A stretch of DNA of 64,000 nucleotides from Paenibacillus jilunlii (GTDB lineage: Bacteria > Bacillota > Bacilli > Paenibacillales > Paenibacillaceae), in NCBI RefSeq assembly GCF_900102965.1, contig NZ_FNGM01000020.1:1-64000 (forward strand). Reading direction: 5' to 3'. The notes below the pieces were generated by a model that saw nothing but the letters and a program-made list of their open reading frames with translations, was not told the DNA's origin and did not search any database. The translations under genes and the position numbers were made by a program. Below are positions 7,629 through 15,649 of this stretch, piece after piece. Position 1 is the first letter of the stretch. Every line of letters begins with the position of its first letter.

Positions 7629-9646
7629 CGTTCCAACCTCACCTCGTCAATGTTAATCCAGCCATTCCCGCCGGTTATGTAAATCTCCGCCTGCTCGCCC
7701 TCCTTGAGGGACGCATCCGGAAGCGCAACAGGGTGATATGCGTCCCCTGCTGTCAGTTCAGCTTCCGCCCGCACAGAGCCGTTCACCCGGATGCCTATCC
7801 TTCCTCCTGAACCCCCGGCGCTCACCATGGCGGTTAGTTTGTAGGTCCCTGTCTGGGCACTAAAGGTCTGTTGAATGCTTTTGTCTGAACCTATGTCTAG
7901 ATAGGCCTGGCTTGCTCCCGAGTATGGATGGTTACTTGCCACACCTGTTCCCGCAGAAAAGCTCCAGCCAGTGGTGCCCTCTTCAAACCCCCCATTAGGC
8001 ACTTCCGCATGAACTCCTTCAACATTAGAAGCAGCATTACCTTCCGTGTTGTTATAAATAAGCACACTATAATTGGTAAATTTCTTAATCATGTACCCAC
8101 TGCTCACAGCAGGCACGGGGTCGTTGTTCCCAAAGATATATGCCGCCTGTCCCGGCCCAATGCCCGGAGCGCCAAATTTATACCGCCCAAAGGAAGACAC
8201 CATCTGAAAAGCATCACCGGGATTGATATATTTGACCGAATCCAGAAAGTCATGCGGATTGATTTTCTCATAAAAAAGCACATAAATATAGGGCATGTTA
8301 ACTTTATCTGTGACATAGATATCGCCGCTGGCAGTTTCCGAAGCGTACTGTATCGCATCTCCCAGCGAATCATAGAAGGCCGGGCCAATCTCCTCAGGAA
8401 ACTTGCCAAAATAGGCATTTGTAAAAAAACCGAACATCACAGCAAATACGGCTACCGCCAGCAGAGCGGCAAGCTTCAGCTTCTGATACAGCCAGAATAC
8501 CGCTGTGGCAACCAGCATAATCAGCGGATAGAAAATGATATTGATCCGGTTGATGTTCACGTCAGTAATTAGAGCCATCAGGGTGGCGATGACCAGCCAG
8601 AGCAATACGGTTATAAACCCAAGCCCCTCACGCCTGCGCTGATACACCTCATATATCATAACAATTAGCCCAAGCAGAGCAAAGGGCAGCGCAATCGGGT
8701 AAGCATAACCGTATGGAGAAATGGCATTCCACGGCAGCCCGTCGTTCCCGCTGCGCATCAGTTCAATAAACCTGCTGAAGTTGCTGGAAGCTGTGTGCAG
8801 AAGTTCTCCGCTGAATACAGAGGAAATCTGCTCCACCCGGGGCATGGTTAATCTGGGAATCGTGAAGAGCCTGGTGGCTATCTCTTGAAACCCATAATGA
8901 TTAATTACTATAAATAATAGTATAGGCAGAGCAAGGAGCACAAAGAAAACAAGGTTCCATACCAGCGTCCGGAATTTCAAGACTCTACTATACGATAGAA
9001 GAAATGCGGCACAGATAGCAAATACCGGTACAAAAAAGTAGGCTGTTCCGTACGCATATAGCGAAATGGCCATGATAACCGTAAAGCCGTAGGACCATTT
9101 GGGTGTCTTGAAGGATTTCAGCAGACAATAGACGGCAATCAGAATCAAGGTTGGGAACAAATTGGATTCCAGCGCCCAGCGGGACATCATAATATGCCAG
9201 GGATTGATGGCGATGAAGAACATGGCGAATATCCCGCCTGCCCGGGTTGGAAACAGCTGTCTCATAGTTAAGTAGAAAAAAATCATGCCAAGCAGACCCA
9301 TCACCAGACTCAGCGCCCGGACAGACAGCGGCGTCAGCCCGAAGAGCCAGAGAAAAGGCATGGATAAATAGGCATACAGCGCATTCTGTCCGCTGCCCCA
9401 GGCGATAAGGTGAATAGGCAGATGGACACCGTTGCGGTCAATCCCGTAATGCAGGATTGCATAAGCATCATAGCCGATGGATGCCTCATCCTGATTAAGT
9501 CCTGCAGGAATAGATCCGAGATAGACTATCCGCACAATCGCACCCAGCACAAACAGCGCGAGCGGCCAAGGATTGTCTATACAGGACCGGTACACTCTTT
9601 TAAATAGGCCGGAAATAGGGATCACCTCTTCAACAATATAATCCAA
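7625..9646 (-). CDS. GT-C membrane glycosyltransferase (ArnT/PMT-like) with C-terminal carbohydrate-binding-like domain
   Basis: Up to 673 residues. About twelve membrane helices fill residues 25-420, with the GT-C acidic motif LNQDEASIGYDAYAI near residue 55. An extracytoplasmic part follows, ending in a CBM-like beta domain (about 540-673, EVPNGGFEEGTTGWSF). It probably moves a sugar from a polyprenyl carrier to a protein or wall glycan. The start is uncertain. TTG at 9646 has no ribosome site and lies within the proposed promoter, whereas GAAGAGGTGAT stands 4-8 nt before an in-frame ATT at 9616, giving a protein beginning (M)SGLFKRVY. First gene of the glycosylation operon that continues to 2366. 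Confidence 0.85.
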   Translation of the reverse strand: MDYIVEEVIPISGLFKRVYRSCIDNPWPLALFVLGAIVRIVYLGSIPAGLNQDEASIGYDAYAILHYGIDRNGVHLPIHLIAWGSGQNALYAYLSMPFLWLFGLTPLSVRALSLVMGLLGMIFFYLTMRQLFPTRAGGIFAMFFIAINPWHIMMSRWALESNLFPTLILIAVYCLLKSFKTPKWSYGFTVIMAISLYAYGTAYFFVPVFAICAAFLLSYSRVLKFRTLVWNLVFFVLLALPILLFIVINHYGFQEIATRLFTIPRLTMPRVEQISSVFSGELLHTASSNFSRFIELMRSGNDGLPWNAISPYGYAYPIALPFALLGLIVMIYEVYQRRREGLGFITVLLWLVIATLMALITDVNINRINIIFYPLIMLVATAVFWLYQKLKLAALLAVAVFAVMFGFFTNAYFGKFPEEIGPAFYDSLGDAIQYASETASGDIYVTDKVNMPYIYVLFYEKINPHDFLDSVKYINPGDAFQMVSSFGRYKFGAPGIGPGQAAYIFGNNDPVPAVSSGYMIKKFTNYSVLIYNNTEGNAASNVEGVHAEVPNGGFEEGTTGWSFSAGTGVASNHPYSGASQAYLDIGSDKSIQQTFSAQTGTYKLTAMVSAGGSGGRIGIRVNGSVRAEAELTAGDAYHPVALPDASLKEGEQAEIYITGGNGWINIDEVRLER

Positions 9647-9663
9647 ATGCCGGATGATGAAAA
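9635..9663 (-). promoter_or_regulatory. Promoter of the surface-glycosylation operon
   Basis: TTTTCA (9663-9658), a 17-bp spacer and TATATT (9640-9635). It lies between the pbuG terminator and the ribosome site GAAGAGGTGAT. A transcript from here would begin near 9628, after the TTG at 9646, which favours the downstream ATT start. Confidence 0.5.
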
Positions 9664-9670
9664 GAGCGTG

Positions 9671-9702
9671 AGAAAAAAGCCCCGCCTAATATAGGCAGGG
9701 CT
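9671..9702 (-). terminator. Intrinsic terminator of pbuG
   Basis: The stem AGCCCTGCC/GGCGGGGCT (9 bp, 7-nt loop) is followed on the minus strand by TTTTTTCT. It is placed 46 bp after the pbuG stop. Confidence 0.85.
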
Positions 9703-9747
9703 GCAGAAATAGAAAACTACTAGTTCTGGTGATTGACGATATCTAAC

Positions 9748-11148
9748 TTAACCCTGGCTGCCAATCAGAACGTAGCGCAGCACAATCAGGACGGCGAGCA
9801 CCCACATCATCCAGTGGATGTCGTATTTCTTCTTGCCGGCAAGATTGGCGACACAAGCCAGGATGACATAGGTTACAATACCGAACGAAATCCCGTTCGC
9901 AATATTGTAAGTGAAGGGCATGATGGCAAAGGTAAGGAACGCCGGAATGGCCAGAACCATATCCTGAAAATCAATTTGGCGGATGGATTGCGCCATAAGC
10001 ACACCGACAATGATCAGCGCGGCTGCAGTAGCCGGACCTGGAATCAGCGCGACAACCGGAGCCAGGAATAGAGCCAACAGGAAGCAGACACCGGTAGTTA
10101 CGGCAGTCAGACCAGTACGGCCGCCTTCGGCTACACCGGCAGCACTCTCTACGTAAGCGGTAGTGGTGGAGGTTCCCAACATCGCACCGCCCGCAACAGC
10201 TACTGCATCGACGAACATGGCATTTCCGACACGCTTCTTGCCTTCTTCTGGGTTCTTCATAATTCCGGCACGCTCAGCAGTACCAACAAGCGTACCAAAG
10301 GTGTCAAACAATTCTACGAAAGTAAATGTGGCAATCGCGGACACGATACCGGTGTGCATAATGCCCTCCCAGTCAAATTCCCAGAAGTTCAGCTGCGAGA
10401 AGTCAGGAACCCAAGGCGTCTGCGGATTCGACAGCGTGCTGAAGTCAACAGCGCCCATGAGAATGGCGACTACGGTCGTGCCCAGAATCCCGAACAGGAT
10501 CGCGCCGCGCACGTGCAGCACCATCAGGATGGAGATCAGCAGCAGGCCGATAATCACCAATTGAACATTGGTATTCTCCAGGCTGCCCATATGAATAACC
10601 GTTTCAAAGGAGAGGACATCTGTGAACTTATTGGCGGCGATATCCTTCCCGGCTTCAACGCCGATCGTCATCAGTCCGCTGTTCTTAAGGCCGATAATGG
10701 TAATGAACAAGCCGATACCGACGGTAATGGCATGCTTCAGGCTGTCAGGAATCGCGGTAAGCAGAATCTGCCGGACCCGGGTGATTGTCAACAGGATGAA
10801 GATAATACCGGAAATAAATACGGCGGTCAGACCCATTTGCCAAGTGAATTCATGATCGGTGGTTGCCGAGGACAAAACCACGGATGCAAAGTATGCATTA
10901 AGGCCCATACCAGGCGCCAGAGCTACCGGGAAGTTGATGAACAGTCCCATGGCAATGGTGAAAATCCCTGCAGCCAAAGCTGTAGCCAGGAATACGGAGT
11001 ACCAGCCCATGTCGATACGGCCAAAAGCGGTCAGCGTGCCGGGATTCACCGACAAAATATACGCCATTGCCATAAAAGTGGTCAGACCGGCCATAATCTC
11101 TGTGCGCACTGTGGTGCCGTTTTCTTTCAACTTGAAAAAGCGGTTCAA
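9748..11148 (-). CDS. pbuG: Guanine/hypoxanthine permease, NCS2/AzgA family
   Basis: A 466-residue purine permease with about 12-14 membrane helices. Family motifs visible are TFMAMAYILSVNP near residue 24, APGMGLNAYF near 78, and FVELFDTFGTLVGTA with GTSTTTAYVESAAG, the substrate-binding regions of the AzgA/PbuG group. It imports guanine or hypoxanthine by proton symport for salvage. The start is TTG at 11148 behind GGGGGAG. The leader holds a guanine riboswitch with its own terminator, and two inverted PurR boxes lie upstream of the promoter. This combination matches pbuG control in Bacillus and supports the assignment over a xanthine or uracil carrier. Confidence 0.92.
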   Translation of the reverse strand: MNRFFKLKENGTTVRTEIMAGLTTFMAMAYILSVNPGTLTAFGRIDMGWYSVFLATALAAGIFTIAMGLFINFPVALAPGMGLNAYFASVVLSSATTDHEFTWQMGLTAVFISGIIFILLTITRVRQILLTAIPDSLKHAITVGIGLFITIIGLKNSGLMTIGVEAGKDIAANKFTDVLSFETVIHMGSLENTNVQLVIIGLLLISILMVLHVRGAILFGILGTTVVAILMGAVDFSTLSNPQTPWVPDFSQLNFWEFDWEGIMHTGIVSAIATFTFVELFDTFGTLVGTAERAGIMKNPEEGKKRVGNAMFVDAVAVAGGAMLGTSTTTAYVESAAGVAEGGRTGLTAVTTGVCFLLALFLAPVVALIPGPATAAALIIVGVLMAQSIRQIDFQDMVLAIPAFLTFAIMPFTYNIANGISFGIVTYVILACVANLAGKKKYDIHWMMWVLAVLIVLRYVLIGSQG

Positions 11149-11187
11149 ATTGTTCTCCCCCTAAGGTGTATGTTGTCTGAAAGCAAC

Positions 11188-11356
11188 AAAAAGCCGGCAT
11201 CTTGGGAGACACCGGCCCGAAAAAAGAGCAGCTTCGCATGTCCAATGGATAAAAATCCAAAGGATCGTGAAGGCCTTGCTCTTCTTAATCGTAGCCAGGT
11301 CATTACGGTGACCTCGTAGAGACTTCCGGGCCGATTCCCGGAATTATACGAATATT
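11188..11356 (-). ncRNA. Guanine-type purine riboswitch with intrinsic terminator
   Basis: On the minus strand: ATTCGTATAATTCCGGGAAT starts the aptamer, then GGCCCGG, GTCTCTACGAGGTCACCG, TGACCTGGCTACGA, closing P1 with TACGATT (about 11287). The loops TCCGGGAATCGGCCCGGA and GAGGTCACCGTAATGACCT have the usual P2/P3 shape. The J3/1 base reads C (GGCTACGA), the guanine-selective form; adenine aptamers have T. The expression platform ends in GCCGGTGTC/GATGCCGGC (11214-11191) followed by TTTTTG, an OFF switch by termination when guanine is plentiful. The same leader continues into the pbuG ribosome site. Confidence 0.93.
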
Positions 11357-11378
11357 TATGCTGCTCTAACGCTTTATT

Positions 11379-11408
11379 ATTTTAGGTGTACGTGACATGA
11401 ATTGTCAA
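11379..11408 (-). promoter_or_regulatory. pbuG promoter
   Basis: A perfect TTGACA (11408-11403), an 18-bp spacer and TAAAAT (11384-11379). It lies about 25 bp upstream of the guanine aptamer and directly downstream of the PurR boxes. Confidence 0.75.
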
Positions 11409-11412
11409 TGGT

Positions 11413-11456
11413 AAATACGAACAATGAACGTTGTTTTTTTGTTATTGTTCGTAATT
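11413..11456. promoter_or_regulatory. Pair of inverted PurR boxes upstream of pbuG
   Basis: AAATACGAACAAT (11413-11425) and, inverted, ATTGTTCGTAATT (11444-11456). Each matches the Bacillus PurBox AWWWCCGAACWWT at 12 of 13 positions, and they face each other over 18 bp. PurR dimers bind such pairs and repress when PRPP is low. TACGAACAAT/ATTGTTCGTA is also a perfect 10-bp inverted repeat, which could be read as a hairpin instead. The position just upstream of a -35 of a known PurR-regulon gene favours an operator. Confidence 0.7.
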
Positions 11457-11589
11457 CAGACATTTCTTCGGATGTCCCTAGTTTCGGATATAGAAGTTCA
11501 ATATTCCATATCCGCATCTGCGGATGTGTTAACGGATAATATTAAAAGGATCACCAGTATACAAAATTGACTGGAAAGGATTCAAAAAC

Positions 11590-11642
11590 TTGATATTCTA
11601 GTCTAATTAGACTACACTAATTGATATAGTCTAATTAGACTA
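11590..11642 (+). promoter_or_regulatory. Promoter with two identical 16-bp palindromic operators
   Basis: TTGATA (11590-11595), a 17-bp spacer and TACACT (11613-11618). TAGTCTAATTAGACTA, a perfect palindrome, occurs twice: 11599-11614 within the promoter spacer and -10, and 11627-11642 near the transcription start. Centres are 28 bp apart. This placement is typical of repressor sites. The PadR gene at the end of the operon is the obvious candidate regulator. The core TCTAATTAGA returns in the MFS promoter at 23172. Confidence 0.7.
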
Positions 11643-11667
11643 AATATCATGAAAAGAGGTCGTTTTT

Positions 11668-12513
11668 ATGTTATTTATTACAGGAGCAACTGGAACCGTC
11701 GGACATCAGGTCGTCAAATTCCTTAATGAAAAAGATGTGGAATTTAAAGCGCTCACCCGGACTCCGGAAAAACTGTTGAAAGATAAAACAGATAAAATGA
11801 GCATTGTCGCTGGCGATATTAAAGATTGCTCTGCCTGGTCAAACAGCCTGGGTGATGTTGACACATTATTCTTAATCCTTTTGGACGATGCCAGAGAAAT
11901 TTTACAGGCGGCAAAAACCAATGGAGTTCAAAATATCGTGTTCTTATCTTCAGCTTCGATTAATCGTTCCGATTCAGATCACAATGATAATGCAAAAAAA
12001 CATAAAGAGGTTGAAGATCAAATCAAAGCGTTTGGTTTTAACTATGCTTTTATCAGAGCCGAGGCATTTATGCATAATGCCATTTACTGGAGGGATCTTT
12101 TTAGATACAATAAGGGCACTATAAAACTGCCAGCCTTAGATGCAAAATTGGCAAGCGTGCATGAAACAGATATTGCCGAAGTGATTAGTATTGTTTTAAC
12201 CGGCTTTAACAAGTTTTCCGGGCAAGTATTGACGCTTACAGGAGCAAATATTCTTAGCCAACTGAACATACTGTCAGAAATTTCCAAGCAGCTGGGACAA
12301 CAGATTGGCTTCGAGGAGCAAACCATTGATGAATTTCATTCATACATGAAAAATTACATCGCTGAAGAATATATTAACCTTAGAATCCAAGACTGGGAGT
12401 ACACTTTAAAGCACGGTCTCAGCCTTACAAATACGGTCCTGACTATTCTTGGCCGGGAACCTCTTACGTACAGAGAGTGGGTTTCTGAGCATTTAAGTGC
12501 TTTCAAATTTTAA
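11668..12513 (+). CDS. NmrA/QOR2-like NAD(P)-binding oxidoreductase (atypical SDR)
   Basis: A 281-residue protein with a Rossmann fold. The nucleotide-binding loop FITGATGTVGHQV is at 3-15, followed by VFLSSASI near 92 and a C-terminal substrate domain as in NmrA and quinone oxidoreductase 2 (YtfG). It may reduce quinones or sense NADP redox state; the substrate is not predictable. The start follows AAAGAGGT with 8 nt spacing. It is the first gene of a two-gene operon with a PadR regulator that overlaps its 3' end. The two genes look more AT-rich than their neighbours and are flanked by purine genes on the opposite strand, which could mean acquisition as a unit. Confidence 0.85.
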   Translation: MLFITGATGTVGHQVVKFLNEKDVEFKALTRTPEKLLKDKTDKMSIVAGDIKDCSAWSNSLGDVDTLFLILLDDAREILQAAKTNGVQNIVFLSSASINRSDSDHNDNAKKHKEVEDQIKAFGFNYAFIRAEAFMHNAIYWRDLFRYNKGTIKLPALDAKLASVHETDIAEVISIVLTGFNKFSGQVLTLTGANILSQLNILSEISKQLGQQIGFEEQTIDEFHSYMKNYIAEEYINLRIQDWEYTLKHGLSLTNTVLTILGREPLTYREWVSEHLSAFKF

Positions 12514-13048
12514 ACAGAAAGAGGAATTCGCGATTATACCCTTATTGATACTTGGCTTACTGAAGGATTGCGGGCAATCAAGCGCTTATGAATTGTTAAA
12601 TATATTTAAGGAGCGAAATTATAGGTACCTCGTACATGTTACGAAGGGATCGCTGTATTATAACTTGCAAAAGTTAGCTAATGAGGGTTTTGTACGGCTT
12701 GTTGAGGTCGTTAGCGTAAACAACTATCCCGAACAACATATCTACGAAATTACAGAACAAGGAAACGATTATTTCGATGCTTTAATGGCAAAACATTCCG
12801 TTCAGACCGATGACATTACTTTAGCCTTTTATATGACAACATTGTTTGCACATCAATATGATCCTGAACAATTTAAAAAAGCTGTATCTGTACAAATTGA
12901 AAAAACACAGAAAAAAATTGAAGAAATTGATTTTGTGCTAAATTCCAAAAAAGATATTATCTACGATACCGCAAAATCCATGATGAAAAATGTAAGGGCA
13001 CACCATGAATTAAACTTGAAATGGTTTCATGAACTACTAGAACAATAA
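12497..13048 (+). CDS. PadR family transcriptional regulator
   Basis: The winged-helix N-terminus (IPLLILGLLKDCGQ, then TKGSLYYNLQKLANEGFV) and a C-terminal dimerising helical region (about 95-183) are those of PadR proteins, usually repressors of detoxification genes. The frame opens with GTG at 12497, inside the 3' end of the upstream gene and without its own ribosome site. A strong AAAGAGGAA lies a few bases before an in-frame ATT at 12533. That start gives (M)IPLLILGLL, the usual start of this family, so the true protein is probably 171 residues with an AUU start. It probably autoregulates through the twin palindromes at 11599-11642. Confidence 0.85.
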   Translation: MLSNFKQKEEFAIIPLLILGLLKDCGQSSAYELLNIFKERNYRYLVHVTKGSLYYNLQKLANEGFVRLVEVVSVNNYPEQHIYEITEQGNDYFDALMAKHSVQTDDITLAFYMTTLFAHQYDPEQFKKAVSVQIEKTQKKIEEIDFVLNSKKDIIYDTAKSMMKNVRAHHELNLKWFHELLEQ

Positions 13049-13136
13049 GCACGACACGGCCCCAGCGAATGCAACGGCCCGCAGTCCGATTGGAACTCGA
13101 AAGAGGCTCTGAACATGAAACGTCGAACCTTTAGCT

Positions 13137-13177
13137 ACAACCTTGCCGCCAGATGCGGTAAGGTTGTTTTGTTTTTT
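13137..13177 (+). terminator. Intrinsic terminator of the oxidoreductase/PadR operon
   Basis: The stem ACAACCTT-g-CCGC / GCGG-t-AAGGTTGT with loop CAGAT is followed by TTTTGTTTTTTT. It is 90 bp after the PadR stop. Confidence 0.9.
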
Positions 13178-13458
13178 TCGCTCCAGTTGATCTGCTCAAG
13201 CTCATGGACGAGTACAGAACCCTACGCAACAGCTTCATAATGTTCTTTTAGAATCTTGTTAATTCGTGAACGCCTGTTTACTTCTCTTCTTTCACACTGT
13301 TACATCCTCTATTTCAGTAACACCCGGCACTTTAGTTGTGAACCTTCTTGATTTTGGTCATAAAAAATACCCCCTTCTATTTGCTAAACAGCGCAGATAA
13401 AAGAGAGTAATTTTTTGCACTCTATAGTTACGGGTGAAAAGGAACTTTCAATGCCCTT
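13178..13458. other. Gene-free stretch, nothing assigned
   Basis: No ribosome site, promoter or RNA signature is clear. A short open piece reading VDLLKLMDEYRTLRNS on the plus strand (about 13188-13249) could be the stump of a lost gene, but it has no start. A weak stem AGAGT/ACTCT near 13401-13422 may serve as the guaA terminator on the minus strand. Confidence 0.4.
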
Positions 13459-14997
13459 TTATTCCCACTCAATCGTTGCCGGCGGTTTCGAGGTGATGTC
13501 GTAGACTACCCGGTTGACATTCTCAACCTCGTTAACGATACGTACTGAAATTTTCTCCAGCACCTCCCAAGGGATACGTGCCCAGTCGGCGGTCATGCCG
13601 TCGATGGAGGTAACCGCGCGGATGCCTACGGTGTACGAATACGTACGCTCGTCACCCATAACGCCCACACTCTTCATGTTAGGCAAGGCGGTGAAATACT
13701 GCCAGATCTCACGGTCGAGGCCAGCTTTGGCGATCTCTTCACGCAGGATGAAGTCGGAATTGCGCACGATCTCCAGCTTCTCTTCGGTAACCTCGCCCAG
13801 CACGCGGATAGCAAGTCCCGGACCCGGGAAAGGCTGGCGCCAGACGATGGCATGCGGCATTCCCAATTCTTCGCCCAGCTTGCGCACCTCATCCTTGAAC
13901 AAGGTATTCAAAGGCTCGATCAGGCTGAATTTCATATCTTCCGGCAGTCCGCCGACATTATGATGCGATTTGATCGTCTGCGCCGTTGCCGTGCCGCTCT
14001 CCACAATATCAGTGTACAGCGTGCCTTGAGCAAGGAAGGAGAAGTCACCCAGCTTGGCCGATTCTTCGTCAAAGCAGTAGATGAACTCGTTGCCGATGAT
14101 TTTGCGCTTCTGTTCGGGATCGGAGACACCTGCCAGCTTGCCCATGAAACGCTCGCGCGCATCAATCTTCACCACATGAATATCGAATTTGCCGACAAAG
14201 GTTTCCATTACGCTCTCAGCTTCGCCCTTGCGCAGAAGACCGTGATCGATGAACATACAGGTCAGCTGGTCGCCGATAGCCCGGTGAATCAGCATCGCAA
14301 CTACCGAGGAGTCCACACCGCCGCTGAGGGCGCAGAGCACTTTTTTGTCACCGACTTTGGCCTGAATATCCTTGACGGCATCCTCAATAAACGATTCCAT
14401 CGTCCATTTGCCTTCGCAGCCGCAAACCTCGTACAGGAAGTTCGAGATCATCTCATTCCCGTTCACGGAGTGGCGCACCTCCGGATGGAACTGCACCGCG
14501 AAGAATTTGCGGTCCGAATGGCTCATTGCTGCAATCGGAGCACTCTCTGTGCCGGCATCCAGCTTGAACCCGGCAGGAAGCTCCACCACATGGTCTCCGT
14601 GGCTCATCCATACCGTCTGGCCGCTTTCGAGGCCGGCAGCCAGCACAGCGTCCAATTCAAAATCAACGTTGGCCTTGCCGTATTCCCGCTTATCCGCACG
14701 TTCAACCTTCCCGCCCTGCTGATGAGCCATAAGCTGCATTCCATAGCAGATGCCGAAAATTGGCAGCCCCAAATCATAAATGGCCGGATCTACGTGAGGT
14801 GCATCCTCAGCGTAAACACTGCTTGGTCCCCCGGAGAACACGATCCCTTTTGGCGAAAGTGCCTTAATCTTCTCAATTGGCGTATTATACGGCAGAAGCT
14901 CGCTGTATACCCCCAGGTCACGGATTCTGCGCGCGATAAGTTGATTGTATTGTCCCCCGAAATCGAGAACGACGATTATTTCATTTGGCTTGTTCAT
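13459..14997 (-). CDS. guaA: GMP synthase (glutamine-hydrolysing)
   Basis: A 512-residue enzyme that converts XMP, ATP and glutamine to GMP. The glutamine amidotransferase domain (about 5-195) carries Cys84 in GICYGMQ, His171 and Glu173 in QFHPEV. The ATP pyrophosphatase domain (about 200-385) has the P-loop SGGVDSS at 225-231. The C-terminal dimerisation domain ends KPPATIEWE, the normal end of the family. The start at 14997 (MNKPNEIIVVLDFGGQ) follows GGGAGG with 7 nt spacing; a longer frame to 15054 runs back into the promoter. Full length, with all key residues present. Together with pbuG, which lies on the same strand, it makes this a guanine-nucleotide region. Confidence 0.97.
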   Translation of the reverse strand: MNKPNEIIVVLDFGGQYNQLIARRIRDLGVYSELLPYNTPIEKIKALSPKGIVFSGGPSSVYAEDAPHVDPAIYDLGLPIFGICYGMQLMAHQQGGKVERADKREYGKANVDFELDAVLAAGLESGQTVWMSHGDHVVELPAGFKLDAGTESAPIAAMSHSDRKFFAVQFHPEVRHSVNGNEMISNFLYEVCGCEGKWTMESFIEDAVKDIQAKVGDKKVLCALSGGVDSSVVAMLIHRAIGDQLTCMFIDHGLLRKGEAESVMETFVGKFDIHVVKIDARERFMGKLAGVSDPEQKRKIIGNEFIYCFDEESAKLGDFSFLAQGTLYTDIVESGTATAQTIKSHHNVGGLPEDMKFSLIEPLNTLFKDEVRKLGEELGMPHAIVWRQPFPGPGLAIRVLGEVTEEKLEIVRNSDFILREEIAKAGLDREIWQYFTALPNMKSVGVMGDERTYSYTVGIRAVTSIDGMTADWARIPWEVLEKISVRIVNEVENVNRVVYDITSKPPATIEWE

Positions 14998-15024
14998 TAC
15001 GTGCCTCCCTTGATTATTGGATTC

Positions 15025-15054
15025 ATTATACTCATGGTTAATTCTCACCGTCAA
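15025..15054 (-). promoter_or_regulatory. guaA promoter
   Basis: TTGACG (15054-15049), an 18-bp spacer and a perfect TATAAT (15030-15025), 15 bp upstream of the GGGAGG ribosome site. No PurR box or riboswitch is recognisable here, unlike at pbuG. Confidence 0.8.
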
Positions 15055-15215
15055 GGAAAGGAAGACACGTTGCCTCTATGGTTTTCCCCTTATCCAGTGA
15101 GCGAATACCCGCAGTTTGGCGGATGTTGACAGTATGGGGTTCTGCAAGATAAATCAGAGGGGATTTATGGTTGGCGCAGGGAGGGACATACCGGGATTAT
15201 TTCAAAAACTAATCC

Positions 15216-15346
15216 AAGTGGAAAAAGGAAACTTAAATGACCGGATCCCGCGTCCCCGCAAGCATTAATTGGAAAAAGGATCACTAATTCGGCCGATACG
15301 CATCCTCAGCAGGAAATTCGCTTAATTTAACTCTACTTTTTCCCAC
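15216..15346. repeat. Diverged copy of the dispersed AAGTGGAAAAAGG intergenic repeat
   Basis: Two forward motifs (AAGTGGAAAAAGGAAACTTA from 15216, and ATTGGAAAAAGGATCACTAA from 15268) and one inverted motif (CTACTTTTTCCCACT, ending at 15346) are recognisable. A further stretch, AAAGGAAATCATAGTTTCCTG near 15493 (allowing spacing), resembles the sequence just after the copy at 24.3 kb. It lies in a 650-bp gene-free stretch between guaA and the TgpA-like gene; the rest of that stretch holds no gene that I can support. Confidence 0.6.
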
Positions 15347-15606
15347 TATCGCCTCTAAAAGAAGGCTCCTGCGTCCATTTAGATGTACTAATTCCACTTC
15401 GCTTTCCCGCAGATGGTAGCGATCCTACTCTTCTGTTTTTGTTCCCGGCCCCTCCTGCAAAGAAGAAGTCACAGGTTCAGCAGCACCATCAAAAGGAAAT
15501 CATAGTTTCCTGTACAAGAACAAATTCACCCAGACGGGTAACTAAAAACTTGGATCTTTCGACGCCCGGATTGTTGTACAAAAGGGAATTAATCTCCTAC
15601 ACGATC

Positions 15607-15645
15607 AAAAAACAGGCCATTCTCTGCACGGGCAGCGATGGCCTG
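15607..15645 (-). terminator. Intrinsic terminator of the TgpA-like gene
   Basis: The perfect 8-bp stem CAGGCCAT/ATGGCCTG (17-nt loop) is followed on the minus strand by TTTTTTGATC. It begins 5 bp after the stop codon. Confidence 0.85.
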
Positions 15646-15649
15646 CTGA

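Noticed and set aside
13178..13260. Possible remnant of a transposase or other gene (VDLLKLMDEYRTLRNS)
   Set aside because: Only about 20 codons, no start, no family recognised and no inverted repeats nearby.
13852..15129. 425-codon plus-strand frame across guaA
   Set aside because: Antisense to guaA, and it crosses the guaA promoter.
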